DNA of 64,000 bases, taken from Methanoculleus sediminis (GTDB lineage Archaea > Halobacteriota > Methanomicrobia > Methanomicrobiales > Methanoculleaceae). Positions 35,001 to 43,817 of the stretch are shown here, in pieces. The position numbers and the translations under genes were made by a program. Position 1 is the stretch's first letter, and every line of letters starts with the position of its first letter. The stretch covers positions 204,133 through 268,132 of the forward strand of contig NZ_JXOJ01000001.1 in NCBI RefSeq assembly GCF_001017125.1, read 5' to 3'. A model generated the notes under the pieces. That model saw only the letters and a program-made list of their open reading frames with translations, had not been told where the DNA came from and made no database searches.

Positions 35001-36032
35001 GTGACTCCGATTGATCAATCCCCGGAAGTCGTCGCGTTCATCCGGGAAGCGCTCGGCCTCTCGCCCGACGCAAGAGCCGACGATGTTGCAGCTCTATATC
35101 AATCAATGGAGACGGAGCTGCCGTTGCAGCCGGATATCGTATTCAAAGAAGATGAGCGGCTCTACTTCGTCGAGGTAAAATTGAACGTCACGTCGATCGA
35201 CACGATTGCCAGAATGCAACTCTTACGGGAGCTCTGGCACCGGAGGGAACCCGGCCGACCACCAGTCGAGCTGGTTCTCGCCGCCAGAACCATCCGCCCA
35301 CGGGAAGAGCAACTCGCACGGGAACTCGGCATCAGGGTGATAAAACTCCCCCGGACACTCGGTCCGCCCCTTCAATCCGAGTTCAAGCCGTCGAAGAGCA
35401 GGATCACTTCCGAAAAATCCTGGAAGATCGTCTCCCGCCTGCTCAAAGAGAAGAGCACATCCATCCGGCAACTGGCACTGAAGGAAGGTGTCTCCTACGG
35501 CTGGGCGCACAAAACCGTCGAGATGCTCATAAGCCAGAACATCGCGAAGAAGAACGACAGCTACGTCCAGATTAGCGATGTGAAGAAACTCCTGAACGGC
35601 ATCGCCTGGGAGCGGCCGATGAAGAACATGAGCATCGCGGAGATCCCGACCTCCTTCAGCGATTCGATACCGGCGGCGAGGGACATCACCTCCATGCTCT
35701 CCGACCAGAATGTGCCGTTCGCCTTTACGGGCTACACGGCCGGCGGGCTCTATACGGGATACGCAGTTCGCCAGGATGCGATCTACCTCTACCTCGACAG
35801 GAAAAACCTCAATCTCTTCAGCGAGCTCTTCAAAGCACCCTTTAACAAGTCAAACCGGAACTGCATACGGGCGTGGATCTACGCGCCGGACAGGGACATC
35901 TTTACCGACACGCAGCAGAAAGAGGGCATCACTGTCGTATCTCCTGCACAGACTCTGCTCGACCTTGCAGGATTCGGGTACAGCGCAATGGATCTCACGA
36001 AAGCGCTGGTGAACATATATGACGCTCTATAA
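35001..36032 (+). CDS. AbiEi-like antitoxin/regulator with a nuclease-like N-terminal domain
   Basis: A 343-residue three-part protein. Residues about 15-120 resemble a PD-(D/E)XK nuclease fold, with PDIVF (Asp45) and FVEVKLN (Glu58, Lys60) as the putative catalytic strand pair. Residues about 140-190 form a winged helix (TSIRQLALKEGVSYGWAHKTVEML). Residues about 217-343 resemble the AbiEi C-terminal domain, ending SPAQTLLDLAGFGYSAMDLTKAL. The GTG at 35001 is chosen because the frame upstream (to an ATG at 34932) runs across operators and TATA box; GTG at 34992 is an alternative. It overlaps the nucleotidyltransferase by 14 bp, as antitoxin and toxin genes do. Confidence 0.75.
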   Translation: MTPIDQSPEVVAFIREALGLSPDARADDVAALYQSMETELPLQPDIVFKEDERLYFVEVKLNVTSIDTIARMQLLRELWHRREPGRPPVELVLAARTIRPREEQLARELGIRVIKLPRTLGPPLQSEFKPSKSRITSEKSWKIVSRLLKEKSTSIRQLALKEGVSYGWAHKTVEMLISQNIAKKNDSYVQISDVKKLLNGIAWERPMKNMSIAEIPTSFSDSIPAARDITSMLSDQNVPFAFTGYTAGGLYTGYAVRQDAIYLYLDRKNLNLFSELFKAPFNKSNRNCIRAWIYAPDRDIFTDTQQKEGITVVSPAQTLLDLAGFGYSAMDLTKALVNIYDAL

Positions 36033-36765
36033 CCCGGGCCAGGAAGTCATCGAGCTCTCCCTCGCCGAGCTCCGGGAGATCGTCGCCTGGGTCAACGAAC
36101 GCGAAGAGGATTCACCCACTCCAACGACGATCCTTATCGGAGGATGGGCTGTCGATGCATACAACCCGTACGTCGGTTCCGTCGACATCGACCTTGTCAC
36201 CAACAGCAGAACCCGCCGAAGCCTGATGCATCATCTGGTTCATCACGGAGGGTTTCGTTACAGGCGATACACTCACCATACGACCGTTGAGAAGGGATCC
36301 GGTGCGGAAACCGTCACACTCGACTTTTACTCAAGAGAGCGGGCGAACCCATTCGAGGGCGGGCGGGGAGAACTTGCATTTGACTTTCTCGATGATCATA
36401 CGACCGTCATGCCCGTCAGAGGCAACATCCGGGTGGCCGTGCCGACACGCGGGGCACTCCTGATCATGAAGTTGAAAGCCGTATGGGACCGCTCATTCCG
36501 CTACGAACTGGGACGATCGCCCGATCCCGAGTGGGAGTATTCGAAACTCGTCAAAGACAATGCAGACGTTCTGGCTCTGCTTGACCCTGAGCACGGCGGG
36601 CATGATCTCGATCTCGAACTCCTCGGCGAGATGCTGAACAGCCATCCATTCCTGAGGGAATGCATCGAGAGGCTGCCGGATTCGAGCGATGCCCGGGAGA
36701 AATACGAGCGGATGGATGAGAGATCCATTCGACGGGTCTGTGAGGATTTCTTATCGGTGTTGTGA
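36019..36765 (+). CDS. AbiEii-like nucleotidyltransferase (putative toxin)
   Basis: A 248-residue protein. The nucleotidyltransferase motif is IGGWAVDAYNPYVGSVDIDLV (residues 40-60 region; Asp56 and Asp58), and a conserved lysine region MKLKAVWDRS with VKDNADVLALL further on matches the K-x-K/KD signatures of AbiEii/MenT-type enzymes. Related toxins block translation by adding nucleotides to tRNA or other targets (family knowledge). The ATG lies inside the end of the AbiEi-like gene, so expression is coupled. It is the effector candidate of the island. Confidence 0.78.
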   Translation: MTLYNPGQEVIELSLAELREIVAWVNEREEDSPTPTTILIGGWAVDAYNPYVGSVDIDLVTNSRTRRSLMHHLVHHGGFRYRRYTHHTTVEKGSGAETVTLDFYSRERANPFEGGRGELAFDFLDDHTTVMPVRGNIRVAVPTRGALLIMKLKAVWDRSFRYELGRSPDPEWEYSKLVKDNADVLALLDPEHGGHDLDLELLGEMLNSHPFLRECIERLPDSSDAREKYERMDERSIRRVCEDFLSVL

Positions 36766-36837
36766 AAAGGTGCGCTCAATAAGGCGGATTTATTCCTCGA
36801 AAAGGTGCGAGAACAATTGGGGGAGTGTATTTCACCC

Positions 36838-37020
36838 TCACCTCGCGGAGAGCGCCTCGCTCTGCGAGAGGGTTTCTTCCTCCTCGACCTCTTCCATCGA
36901 GAGCGCGAGCCCGCAGTCTTCGAGGAGTTCCTCGATCTTCTCGAAGGTCTCGATATCAAGAACGACCCTGATCTTTCTGTCGTTGTCGGTTACGATGTAT
37001 TGCCGCTTGATATTGATCAC
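36838..37020 (-). CDS. Orphan antitoxin-like small protein
   Basis: A 60-residue acidic protein. It starts MINIKRQYIVTDNDRKIRVVLDIETFEKIEELLED, the pattern of Phd/YefM- or RelB-type archaeal antitoxins that read out a short N-terminal beta strand and a following helix, then a Glu-rich tail. No toxin gene follows on the minus strand: the next gene in that direction is the opposing nucleotidyltransferase. It may be a solitary remnant or act on a distant toxin. Two copies of GAAAAGGTGCG (36764-36774, 36799-36809) lie just downstream. Confidence 0.65.
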   Translation of the reverse strand: MINIKRQYIVTDNDRKIRVVLDIETFEKIEELLEDCGLALSMEEVEEEETLSQSEALSAR

Positions 37021-37196
37021 CGCTCACCACCTCCTGCCGCTCTCTCGCCTGTACGGGTATCCTGGGAGAACTTAACGATAAATGTTGAGGTGTTCCAGTG
37101 CTCTGCCGCATCCGGCCGGACAGGGCGAAAGAGAGTGACACCTGAAATCTGCCAAAAATGAGAACTTCGCCTTCCTACACATCATACCGGGCTTTT

Positions 37197-37805
37197 TTAG
37201 AACAGCCAGTTCCAGATTCTCATCTTATAGTGCCTATTTATGCTGATATTGGGATCCCCGTCGAGCATCTTGCTCACCCTCACCTTCATCTTGTAGCCTT
37301 TTTTGATCTTCAGGAATGTCTTGCTGAATAACGTGTTGGGAGACATTACCTGGTTGAGGTAACCGTACTGCTCCTTTATCGATTCCAGTTTCAAGGCGGC
37401 CATAGTCTCGTCGCAATCTTTTGCTCCCGAATCCGTGAACGTATGGCAATCCCTTATGAAGTCCGTAAGGATCTTCACTCCCTGCTCATTCTTGTTCATC
37501 GTCTCGGTCAGGTTCAGTATCCTGTCGGAGAATGAGATGACAAATATCAGGAAACCCAGAAATGCAATCACGTTTCTCGTGTCCTGCTGAGCGTGGAAGG
37601 GCAGCGATAACGAAATCAGAATTGTAGGATCCGCAATACTTAAAAAGGCAATAGACGCCGAGAAGAAGAGAATGGAAAGTGATAGTCCGCTGGAGATCCA
37701 TTTATATTTTCTGTGCTGATATGCACAGATTTCCCTGATCAACCCGGCCTTGTCCGCTAACTTGTTAATCTCGTTAACGCAGTCCTCTACTGTTTTCTCA
37801 CCCAT
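37197..37805 (-). CDS. Two-helix membrane protein resembling SLATT effectors
   Basis: A 202-residue protein. An N-terminal helical part (about residues 1-35, with REICAYQHRKYKW) leads into two transmembrane helices (about 37-58 and 80-97), followed by a helical cytoplasmic domain of about 100 residues. This layout matches SLATT (SMODS- and SLOG-associating 2TM effector) proteins, which form pores on a nucleotide signal. I see no SMODS or SLOG partner next to it; the nearest nucleotidyltransferase is the AbiEii-like gene 430 bp away on the other strand. The base composition is clearly AT-richer than the core. The family call is tentative. Confidence 0.6.
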   Translation of the reverse strand: MGEKTVEDCVNEINKLADKAGLIREICAYQHRKYKWISSGLSLSILFFSASIAFLSIADPTILISLSLPFHAQQDTRNVIAFLGFLIFVISFSDRILNLTETMNKNEQGVKILTDFIRDCHTFTDSGAKDCDETMAALKLESIKEQYGYLNQVMSPNTLFSKTFLKIKKGYKMKVRVSKMLDGDPNISINRHYKMRIWNWLF

Positions 37806-38259
37806 TGGAGTCCCTCACAATTAGTAATTCATGAAATGTGTTCCAGCTTGTTTTTGAGTGCACTCTGTCCCGGATCAACGTAAAGGGGCGTAACGGTAAA
37901 GCCTGCCGACAAAAAATGGTAAAAACAAGCGGCGGAATCAATACCTCCGCTGAAGAGAAGCAGGCACCGTGTTGACATTGTTGAACCATCTAAAGAAATT
38001 AATTGATTGGATATATTCGTTTCGAAACTTCTTTTTTTCCAGATCGTCCAGAAAACGATTATCTGTTGTATTAAGGCAGAAAGGATTCATCCTCAAATAA
38101 CAGGCAATCCGGAAAAGCGGATGACATCCCCTCTTTCGAAACAGCAAACGGCATCGGCGCCCCGCCGCCCGGGTGCGATCCTCCGGCAGGACCCGGACAT
38201 CGAAAGTGATTAATCCATGACGGCACCTGACACGGCGCTCACAACATGGAGAGTGCAAG
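37806..38259. other. AT-rich gap before the sulfatase gene, no gene seen
   Basis: About 450 bp of lower GC content with only short, compositionally poor open frames. The last 20 bp supply the ribosome-binding site of the sulfatase (GGAGAG at 38246-38251). I found no second copy of the tRNA-Thr 3' end that would mark the right border of the island. Confidence 0.6.
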
Positions 38260-40608
38260 ATGTCCGAGAGATGGAAGGGCACGGTCAATCTCGATATCCG
38301 GGATTCGGTGCCTGATTGGGATCCCTACCTGCAGCCGCAGGCACCGGCGGATGCCCCCAACATCCTGATGATCGTCTGGGACGACGTCGGCTACGGGGCC
38401 ATGGACGTATTCGGCGGCCCTATCGAGACACCCACAATGCAGCGTATCGCCGACATGGGCATACGCTACAGCAACTTCCATACCACGGCGCTCTGTTCGC
38501 CCACCCGGTCGAGTCTGCTCACCGGGCGCAACGCAACCAGCAACAACATGGCCTGCATCACCGAGGCGTCCGCCGGTTTTCCGGGGCTGTCCGCCCGCAT
38601 TCCGTTTGAGAACGGGTTCATCTCGGAGGTGCTCAACGAGCGGGGCTGGAACACCTACGCCATCGGCAAGTGGCACCTGACCCCGGGAGAGGAGACCGAC
38701 ATGTCCTCGTGGAAGGGCCGCTGGCCGCTCGGGCGGGGGTTCGAGCGCTACTACGGATTTCTGGGCGGAGAGACCAACCAGTGGTACCCCGATATCGTCT
38801 ACGACAACCACCCCATGGACCAGCCCTACCGCCCGGACGAGGGCTACCATTTCTCCAGGGATATCGCCGATCGGGCGATCGAGTTCGTCCGCGACTCGAA
38901 GATGATCGCCCCCGAAAAGCCCTGGTTCATGTACTTCTGTCCCGGGTGCGCCCATGCCCCGCACCACGTCTTCAAGGAGTGGGCCGATAGGTACCGGGGC
39001 CGGTTCGATGAGGGCTACGAGAAGATACGGGAGCAGATCCTCGAGAACCAGAAGAAGATGGGGCTGCTGCCGGCGAATACCGTTCTATCGCCCATCAACC
39101 CTCACGGTGAGCCGGCAACGGCCGGGCCGGACGGTCAGCCGTGGCCGGCTCTCGACTTCGTCCCTCCCTGGGACTCGCTCTCCGAGGACGAAAAGAGGCT
39201 CTTTATCCGCATGGCAGAGGTGTTTGCCGGTTTCGTCACCTACACCGATGCCCAGGTAGGGCGGATCCTCGACTATCTCGAGGAGTCGGGGCAGCTCGAG
39301 AACACCATCATCGTCGTTGTATCCGACAACGGCGCGAGCGCCGAAGGCGGGCCCAGCGGCTCCTTCAACGAGAACAAGTTCTTCAACAACGTCCCCGACA
39401 CGGTCGAGGCGAACCTGCCGCATATCGACGAGCTCGGCGGCCCCGGGGCATACAACCATTACTGCACCGGCTGGGCGTGGGCGTTCGACACCCCGTTCCC
39501 GTACTGGAAGCGGTTTGCCGGATACGAGGGCGGCATTGCGGACATGTGCCTGGTTGCGTGGCCCCGCGGCATCAGCGCCCGCGGAGGGATACGCCACCAG
39601 TACGTCCACGCCGTGGACATTGTCCCGACGCTCTACGACCTGCTGGGGATCGAACCGCCGAAGGTATTGAAGGGCTATACCCAGAACCCGATCGAGGGGG
39701 AGAGCTTCAGGGCCAGTCTTGATAATCCCGATGCGCCCGGCCGGGAGACCCAGTTCTACGCCATGCTCGGCCAGAGGGCGATCTACCACCAGGGGTGGCT
39801 GGCAAACACCGTCCATCCGCCCCTCTCCGGCTGGGGCAACTACGCACACGACGTCTGGGAGCTCTACAACCTGGAGGAGGATCGGGCCCAGGTGCGGAAC
39901 CTTGCAGACGAGAAGAAAGACATGCTTGAGCTCCTCAAGGGGCTCTGGTTCTACTATGCAGGGGTCTACAACGGTATGCCGCTTGATGACCGCAGCGCAC
40001 TGGAACTCATTTCGACGCCGCGCCCCCAGCCATCCAGGCCCAGGAACCGTTACGTCTACTATCCGGGTACCGCCGAGGTCCCCGAGTCGGTGGCGGTCAG
40101 TGTCAGGGGGCGGTCGTATGCAATCGCGGCCGGCGCCGTCATCGACGGGCCGGAGGCGCAGGGGGTGCTCTTCGCCCACGGGGGCGTCGGCGGCGGGCAT
40201 AGCCTCTACATCGCCGATGGGCGGCTTCACTACGTCTACAACTGGCTCGGGGACGCGATCCAGAAGATCTCCTCAAGCAGCACCGTGCCCGCCGGCCGGC
40301 ACGTCTTCACAGCGGAGTTCGCAATGGATGGCGCCGATCCCGATACCGGGAGCGCCGTCGGCACCCTCGCCCTCTACATAGACATGAAGAAGGTGGGCGA
40401 GGGACGAATCCGGACCCAGCCCGGATTTTTCGCCCTCACCGGCGACGGTCTCTGCGTCGGCCGGGACAGCGGGTCGCCGGTATCGCCGGACTACTCCGCA
40501 CCCTTCGCCTTTACGGGCGGGACCATCGACCGGGTGGTGATCGATGTCAGCGGCGAGCATTACGTCGACCACGAGAAGGAAGTGGCTGCCTGGATCATGA
40601 GAGATTAG
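38260..40608 (+). CDS. Type I sulfatase (arylsulfatase family)
   Basis: A 782-residue sulfatase. The signature CSPTRSSLLTGR (Cys79 to Arg90) contains the cysteine that is converted to formylglycine, and Asp41-Asp42 in VWDDVGYG are metal ligands; DNGASAEGG (near residue 359) gives the distal metal residues. The C-terminal third includes a lectin-like beta-sandwich segment. There is no signal peptide, so it should act in the cytoplasm. The convergent gene encodes the matching anaerobic maturase, which explains how the cysteine is activated without oxygen. The substrate is unknown. It lies at the edge of the accessory region and may have been acquired (inference). Confidence 0.93.
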   Translation: MSERWKGTVNLDIRDSVPDWDPYLQPQAPADAPNILMIVWDDVGYGAMDVFGGPIETPTMQRIADMGIRYSNFHTTALCSPTRSSLLTGRNATSNNMACITEASAGFPGLSARIPFENGFISEVLNERGWNTYAIGKWHLTPGEETDMSSWKGRWPLGRGFERYYGFLGGETNQWYPDIVYDNHPMDQPYRPDEGYHFSRDIADRAIEFVRDSKMIAPEKPWFMYFCPGCAHAPHHVFKEWADRYRGRFDEGYEKIREQILENQKKMGLLPANTVLSPINPHGEPATAGPDGQPWPALDFVPPWDSLSEDEKRLFIRMAEVFAGFVTYTDAQVGRILDYLEESGQLENTIIVVVSDNGASAEGGPSGSFNENKFFNNVPDTVEANLPHIDELGGPGAYNHYCTGWAWAFDTPFPYWKRFAGYEGGIADMCLVAWPRGISARGGIRHQYVHAVDIVPTLYDLLGIEPPKVLKGYTQNPIEGESFRASLDNPDAPGRETQFYAMLGQRAIYHQGWLANTVHPPLSGWGNYAHDVWELYNLEEDRAQVRNLADEKKDMLELLKGLWFYYAGVYNGMPLDDRSALELISTPRPQPSRPRNRYVYYPGTAEVPESVAVSVRGRSYAIAAGAVIDGPEAQGVLFAHGGVGGGHSLYIADGRLHYVYNWLGDAIQKISSSSTVPAGRHVFTAEFAMDGADPDTGSAVGTLALYIDMKKVGEGRIRTQPGFFALTGDGLCVGRDSGSPVSPDYSAPFAFTGGTIDRVVIDVSGEHYVDHEKEVAAWIMRD

Positions 40609-40634
40609 CCTCTGATCCAGAACCCATCACCATT

Positions 40635-41942
40635 TCAGGGCGCTGTTCGCCTTCCGCAGCACTTCTTGTACTTCAGCCCGCTCCCGCAGGGGCAGGGTTC
40701 GTTTCGCCCCACCTTTGCCGCCGTCCTGCCGGTCTCCTTCCTCTCTGCCGCGAGTATCGGCATCACCTCGTCCGCGGGTCGCCCCTGCCGAAGCAGGTCG
40801 GCCATCATCCGCATCGGGCGGTCGGCATGGGAGAAGAACGCTTTATACCCCTCGCAGAGGTAGTTCAGTCCAGCTTCGCCGTCCGGCGCCTCGATGAACC
40901 GGTTCTTCGGGCACTCCCCGTTGCAGACGGCGAGGAACCCGCATTCCCGGCAGTACCTGGGGAGCGTATCGCGCTTGGCCGTCCCGAACCTCCGCTGCTT
41001 CTCCGAGCCGACGAGTTCGACCAGCGGCGTCGTGAGGATGTTGCCGAGGAGGTGGTCCGGTTCGACGAAGTGGTCGCAGGAGTAGAGGTCCCCGTTATGC
41101 TCGAGCGCCACGCCGAGGCCGCATGTGGGCCCGAAGACGCAGGCCGTCCCCGCTCTACCCAGCCATCCCGCAAGCGCCCAGTCGAAGTTCAGGACAAACA
41201 TCCGGCCGACGTCTCCTCCGATCCACTCATCGAAGACCTCGATCAGGAACCGTCCCCACTGCTCCGGCCGGACGGATCGATCGGTGACCCTATTCCCCTC
41301 CTGAAATCCGGTCTCGCTCTCCCGCTCGACGATGGGAATGAACTGGATATACGGCGCACCGAGCTCGTCGCGGAAGAACCGGTAGACCTGCAGGGGATGA
41401 TCGGCGTTTGTGCCGTTGACCGCACAGAGGATGTTGAAGTCAACCCGGTGCTTCTGGAGCAGGCGGGCGGCTTTGAGGACCCGGTCGAACGTGCCGCGGC
41501 CCCGCCGGTCTCTCCGGTAGACGTCGTGGAGTCTCCCGGGGCCGTCCATGGAGAGACCGACCAGAAAATTGCTGTCGCGGAAGAACCGGCACCAGTCGTC
41601 GTCGAGGAGGATGCCGTTTGTCTGGAAGGTGTTCTCGATACGGGTTTTAGGCTTTGCATACTTCTTCTGCACTTCCACTGCTCGCCTGAAGAAGTCCAGC
41701 CCCATCAGGGTCGGCTCTCCCCCCTGCCAGGCGATCGTCACATGGGGCACGCGATGCCCTGCGATGGTCTGGCGGATGTACTCCTCCATCACCTCGTCGG
41801 TCATCCGGAAGTTGCTCTCCTGGTATAGCGCTTCCTTCTTTCTGAAGAAGCAGTAGGCACAGTCGAGATTGCACCGTGCGCCGGTCGGTTTCGCCATGAC
41901 GTGGAAGGCGAGGGCTGCCTCGCCATCAGGCCTGCGCATCAA
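40635..41942 (-). CDS. Anaerobic sulfatase-maturating enzyme (radical SAM, SPASM) with SEC-C tail
   Basis: Converts a cysteine or serine of sulfatases to formylglycine with S-adenosylmethionine. The 435-residue protein has the radical SAM cluster motif CNLDCAYC (Cys24, Cys28, Cys31), [10 protein letters not shown] (near residue 69), and a SPASM region with paired cysteine clusters ([10 protein letters not shown] near 268; [17 protein letters not shown] near 341). A C-terminal SEC-C zinc motif, [16 protein letters not shown] (about 415-430), is an uncommon extension. It is convergent with the sulfatase, 26 bp apart, so the two form a functional pair. Confidence 0.93.
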   Translation of the reverse strand: MMRRPDGEAALAFHVMAKPTGARCNLDCAYCFFRKKEALYQESNFRMTDEVMEEYIRQTIAGHRVPHVTIAWQGGEPTLMGLDFFRRAVEVQKKYAKPKTRIENTFQTNGILLDDDWCRFFRDSNFLVGLSMDGPGRLHDVYRRDRRGRGTFDRVLKAARLLQKHRVDFNILCAVNGTNADHPLQVYRFFRDELGAPYIQFIPIVERESETGFQEGNRVTDRSVRPEQWGRFLIEVFDEWIGGDVGRMFVLNFDWALAGWLGRAGTACVFGPTCGLGVALEHNGDLYSCDHFVEPDHLLGNILTTPLVELVGSEKQRRFGTAKRDTLPRYCRECGFLAVCNGECPKNRFIEAPDGEAGLNYLCEGYKAFFSHADRPMRMMADLLRQGRPADEVMPILAAERKETGRTAAKVGRNEPCPCGSGLKYKKCCGRRTAP

Positions 41943-42132
41943 GCCACCCCGTACTCATACCTACCTCCGGGCAGAACGACTGCTCGGGACCGGGTGCTGA
42001 GGAAGGTCATATTAAACTATCGTGATGCTTAACACAGGGCAGCAGGGCCGGCGTTCCGGGATGTTGAGCACAAGCGCCCTTTACCCGCGAAATGAGCGTG
42101 CAAAATGCGCTTCTGCTTGAGATAAGAGAAGG

Positions 42133-42147
42133 GGAGGCACTGCCTCC
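42133..42147 (-). terminator. Palindromic terminator downstream of the HdeD gene
   Basis: GGAGGCA-c-TGCCTCC is a perfect 7-bp stem 15 bp past the HdeD stop. On the minus strand it is followed by a pyrimidine-rich stretch (CCTTCTCTTATC). It may be a terminator for the HdeD gene. Confidence 0.5.
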
Positions 42148-42162
42148 ATACCTGCCCCCCGG

Positions 42163-42717
42163 TCATCCCGGCATCCGGAGAGCAAAGACGATCGCCGCGA
42201 TTCCGCCGATGATGGCAAGCACTGCAATGAGCAGCACAAAGGCCAGCGCCGCGATGAACGGGTGTACGACCAGGATCAGCCCGAAGATGATGCTTATGAT
42301 GCCGAGGATCGCCGTCCCCCAGCCCTCGCCGGAGAATCCCTGCACCAGGTAGATTGCCCCGATGACGAGCCCTTCCACCCCGATGACGATGGCGTAGATC
42401 GTCGGGATGAGGACGGCGCTGTAGAGCGGATAGATGAGCACGATCACTCCCGCGAGGATGCCGAGGATGCCGACCAGCATCTTCCAGCCCCATCCGGTTT
42501 TATCCCTGGAGAGGCTGAGGAGCACGACGACGCCGTTCGCCAGCCAGTAGATGCCGAGGACGGTGGCGAGGAACGTCAGTGTCGGGATGGGGTAGACGAA
42601 GAAGAGAACGCCGAAGAGGATCGCGACGATCCCGAGGAGCAGCACGAACCAGCGTGCCGAGCCCGCCGCGCCGCCCGTCTCCGGGAAGCCGGCGCCGGAT
42701 TCAATACCGTTGGTCAT
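42163..42717 (-). CDS. HdeD family (DUF308) membrane protein
   Basis: A 184-residue protein with six transmembrane helices in three paired repeats (for example FVLLLGIVAILFGVLFFVYP near residue 24), the DUF308/HdeD pattern. In E. coli HdeD supports acid resistance at high density; in archaea the role is unproven. A 14-bp palindrome overlaps its TATA box. Confidence 0.88.
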   Translation of the reverse strand: MTNGIESGAGFPETGGAAGSARWFVLLLGIVAILFGVLFFVYPIPTLTFLATVLGIYWLANGVVVLLSLSRDKTGWGWKMLVGILGILAGVIVLIYPLYSAVLIPTIYAIVIGVEGLVIGAIYLVQGFSGEGWGTAILGIISIIFGLILVVHPFIAALAFVLLIAVLAIIGGIAAIVFALRMPG

Positions 42718-42746
42718 AAGAGCACCATACGCCGTATCCCCGGGCA

Positions 42747-42766
42747 GTATATAAGCGTATACGCTT
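42747..42766 (-). promoter_or_regulatory. TATA box and overlapping 14-bp palindrome upstream of the HdeD gene
   Basis: On the minus strand, CTTATATACT (42747-42756) is a TATA element that would start RNA near 42722, a few bases before the ATG at 42717. The perfect palindrome AAGCGTATACGCTT (42753-42766) covers its upstream edge where TFB binds. A dimeric regulator here could block or recruit the initiation complex. Confidence 0.6.
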
Positions 42767-43148
42767 CATGCCGGGAGACCCCGGCCTGCCTCTCACCCGC
42801 CTGCGGCCTCCCGGAGCGTGAACAAAAACGCCGCTCCCTCCTCCGGACGGCCCGATACCTGCATGAAGTTCAAACCAAAAGCAGGCAGAACGAAGCACGG
42901 AGCCGAAAACGGAACTTCAAATCCTGAACGCCATCGTCCTTGCGGTGATTGACGGACAGTGCACCGTATGAAGATGCATGTACGCGGTGCAGATAGGCAC
43001 GTCCGTTGCTGTATCCCGAACGTTACCGGTATACGTTTGCCCATTGATACGGCAATTGCACTGCCGGCACCATGCAGATGCTCTTCACAGCATATTTCCC
43101 TCATGAACGACAGAGTTGCTGAATATCCTGAATCTCGGAGAGATACCC
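42767..43148. other. Gap between HdeD and CGGC genes, no gene seen
   Basis: About 380 bp without a credible frame. It includes one stem, TGCACCG (42960-42966) with CGGTGCA (42985-42991), and a GGTATACG dyad near 43031. A TATA-like GCATATTT lies near 43092 for the following gene. Confidence 0.5.
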
Positions 43149-43595
43149 ATGGGAGATCCGATCAGACTGGGAATCATCATCTGCGACCGCTACCGGACCT
43201 GTGCCGGGGGCAAGTGCCTGCGGGCACTGCGCGACCGCGAAGGCGCTTTTGAGCGCTACAAAGGGAAAGACGTCGAGCTTGTCGGGTTTGCAACCTGCAA
43301 CGGCTGTCCCGGCGGGAACATCGAGTACGTCCCGCAGGAGATGAAGAACAACGGTGCCGAGGTCGTGCACCTCGCCACCGGCATGGTTGTCGGGTATCCC
43401 CCCTGTCCACGGATCGCGTACTTTTCCCGGTTCATCAGGGAAAAATACGACATGGACGTGGTCGTGGGGACCCACCCTATCCCGGAGAAGTACTTCACCA
43501 CGCACACGAATCTCGGCTCCTGGGACTCGGCACTCTGGAAAGACCTGATTGCCCCCACCCTCGCCGATGAAAAAACCCGGTTGTCCTACGATTAA
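43149..43595 (+). CDS. CGGC domain protein
   Basis: A 148-residue protein with the cysteine pattern of the CGGC family: IICDRYRTCAGGKC (residues about 9-22), ATCNGCPGGN (about 49-58) and YPPCPRI (about 85-91). Such proteins are thought to bind metal; function is not established. The ATG at 43149 is taken as it opens the first beta strand and follows a GGAGA-like ribosome-binding stretch; an upstream ATG at 43116 lacks one. Confidence 0.88.
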   Translation: MGDPIRLGIIICDRYRTCAGGKCLRALRDREGAFERYKGKDVELVGFATCNGCPGGNIEYVPQEMKNNGAEVVHLATGMVVGYPPCPRIAYFSRFIREKYDMDVVVGTHPIPEKYFTTHTNLGSWDSALWKDLIAPTLADEKTRLSYD

Positions 43596-43817
43596 CCCAC
43601 TGTCCCGGTGGTGCATCAGTGGAGGCCACGGTACTCTTTTCCCGTGCCCGCGCAGACCCTCTTCAGGTATTGCGTGGCACGGATCGGCCCGCGGGCCGGG
43701 TTCTTCTTTCGTGAGAAAACGATCCGTATGGCGCGTGCCGGAGGGCTCGAACCCGCCGGATGCCGGGGTCGATGACGGCGGACCCCTTTGAGCCGGCCTG
43801 CTGTATGAGCGCCCCTC

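Noticed and set aside
36501-36959. 152-residue minus-strand frame as the missing toxin partner of the orphan antitoxin
   Set aside because: It overlaps the AbiEii-like gene in antisense and is rich in Ser and Arg, as a shadow frame would be.
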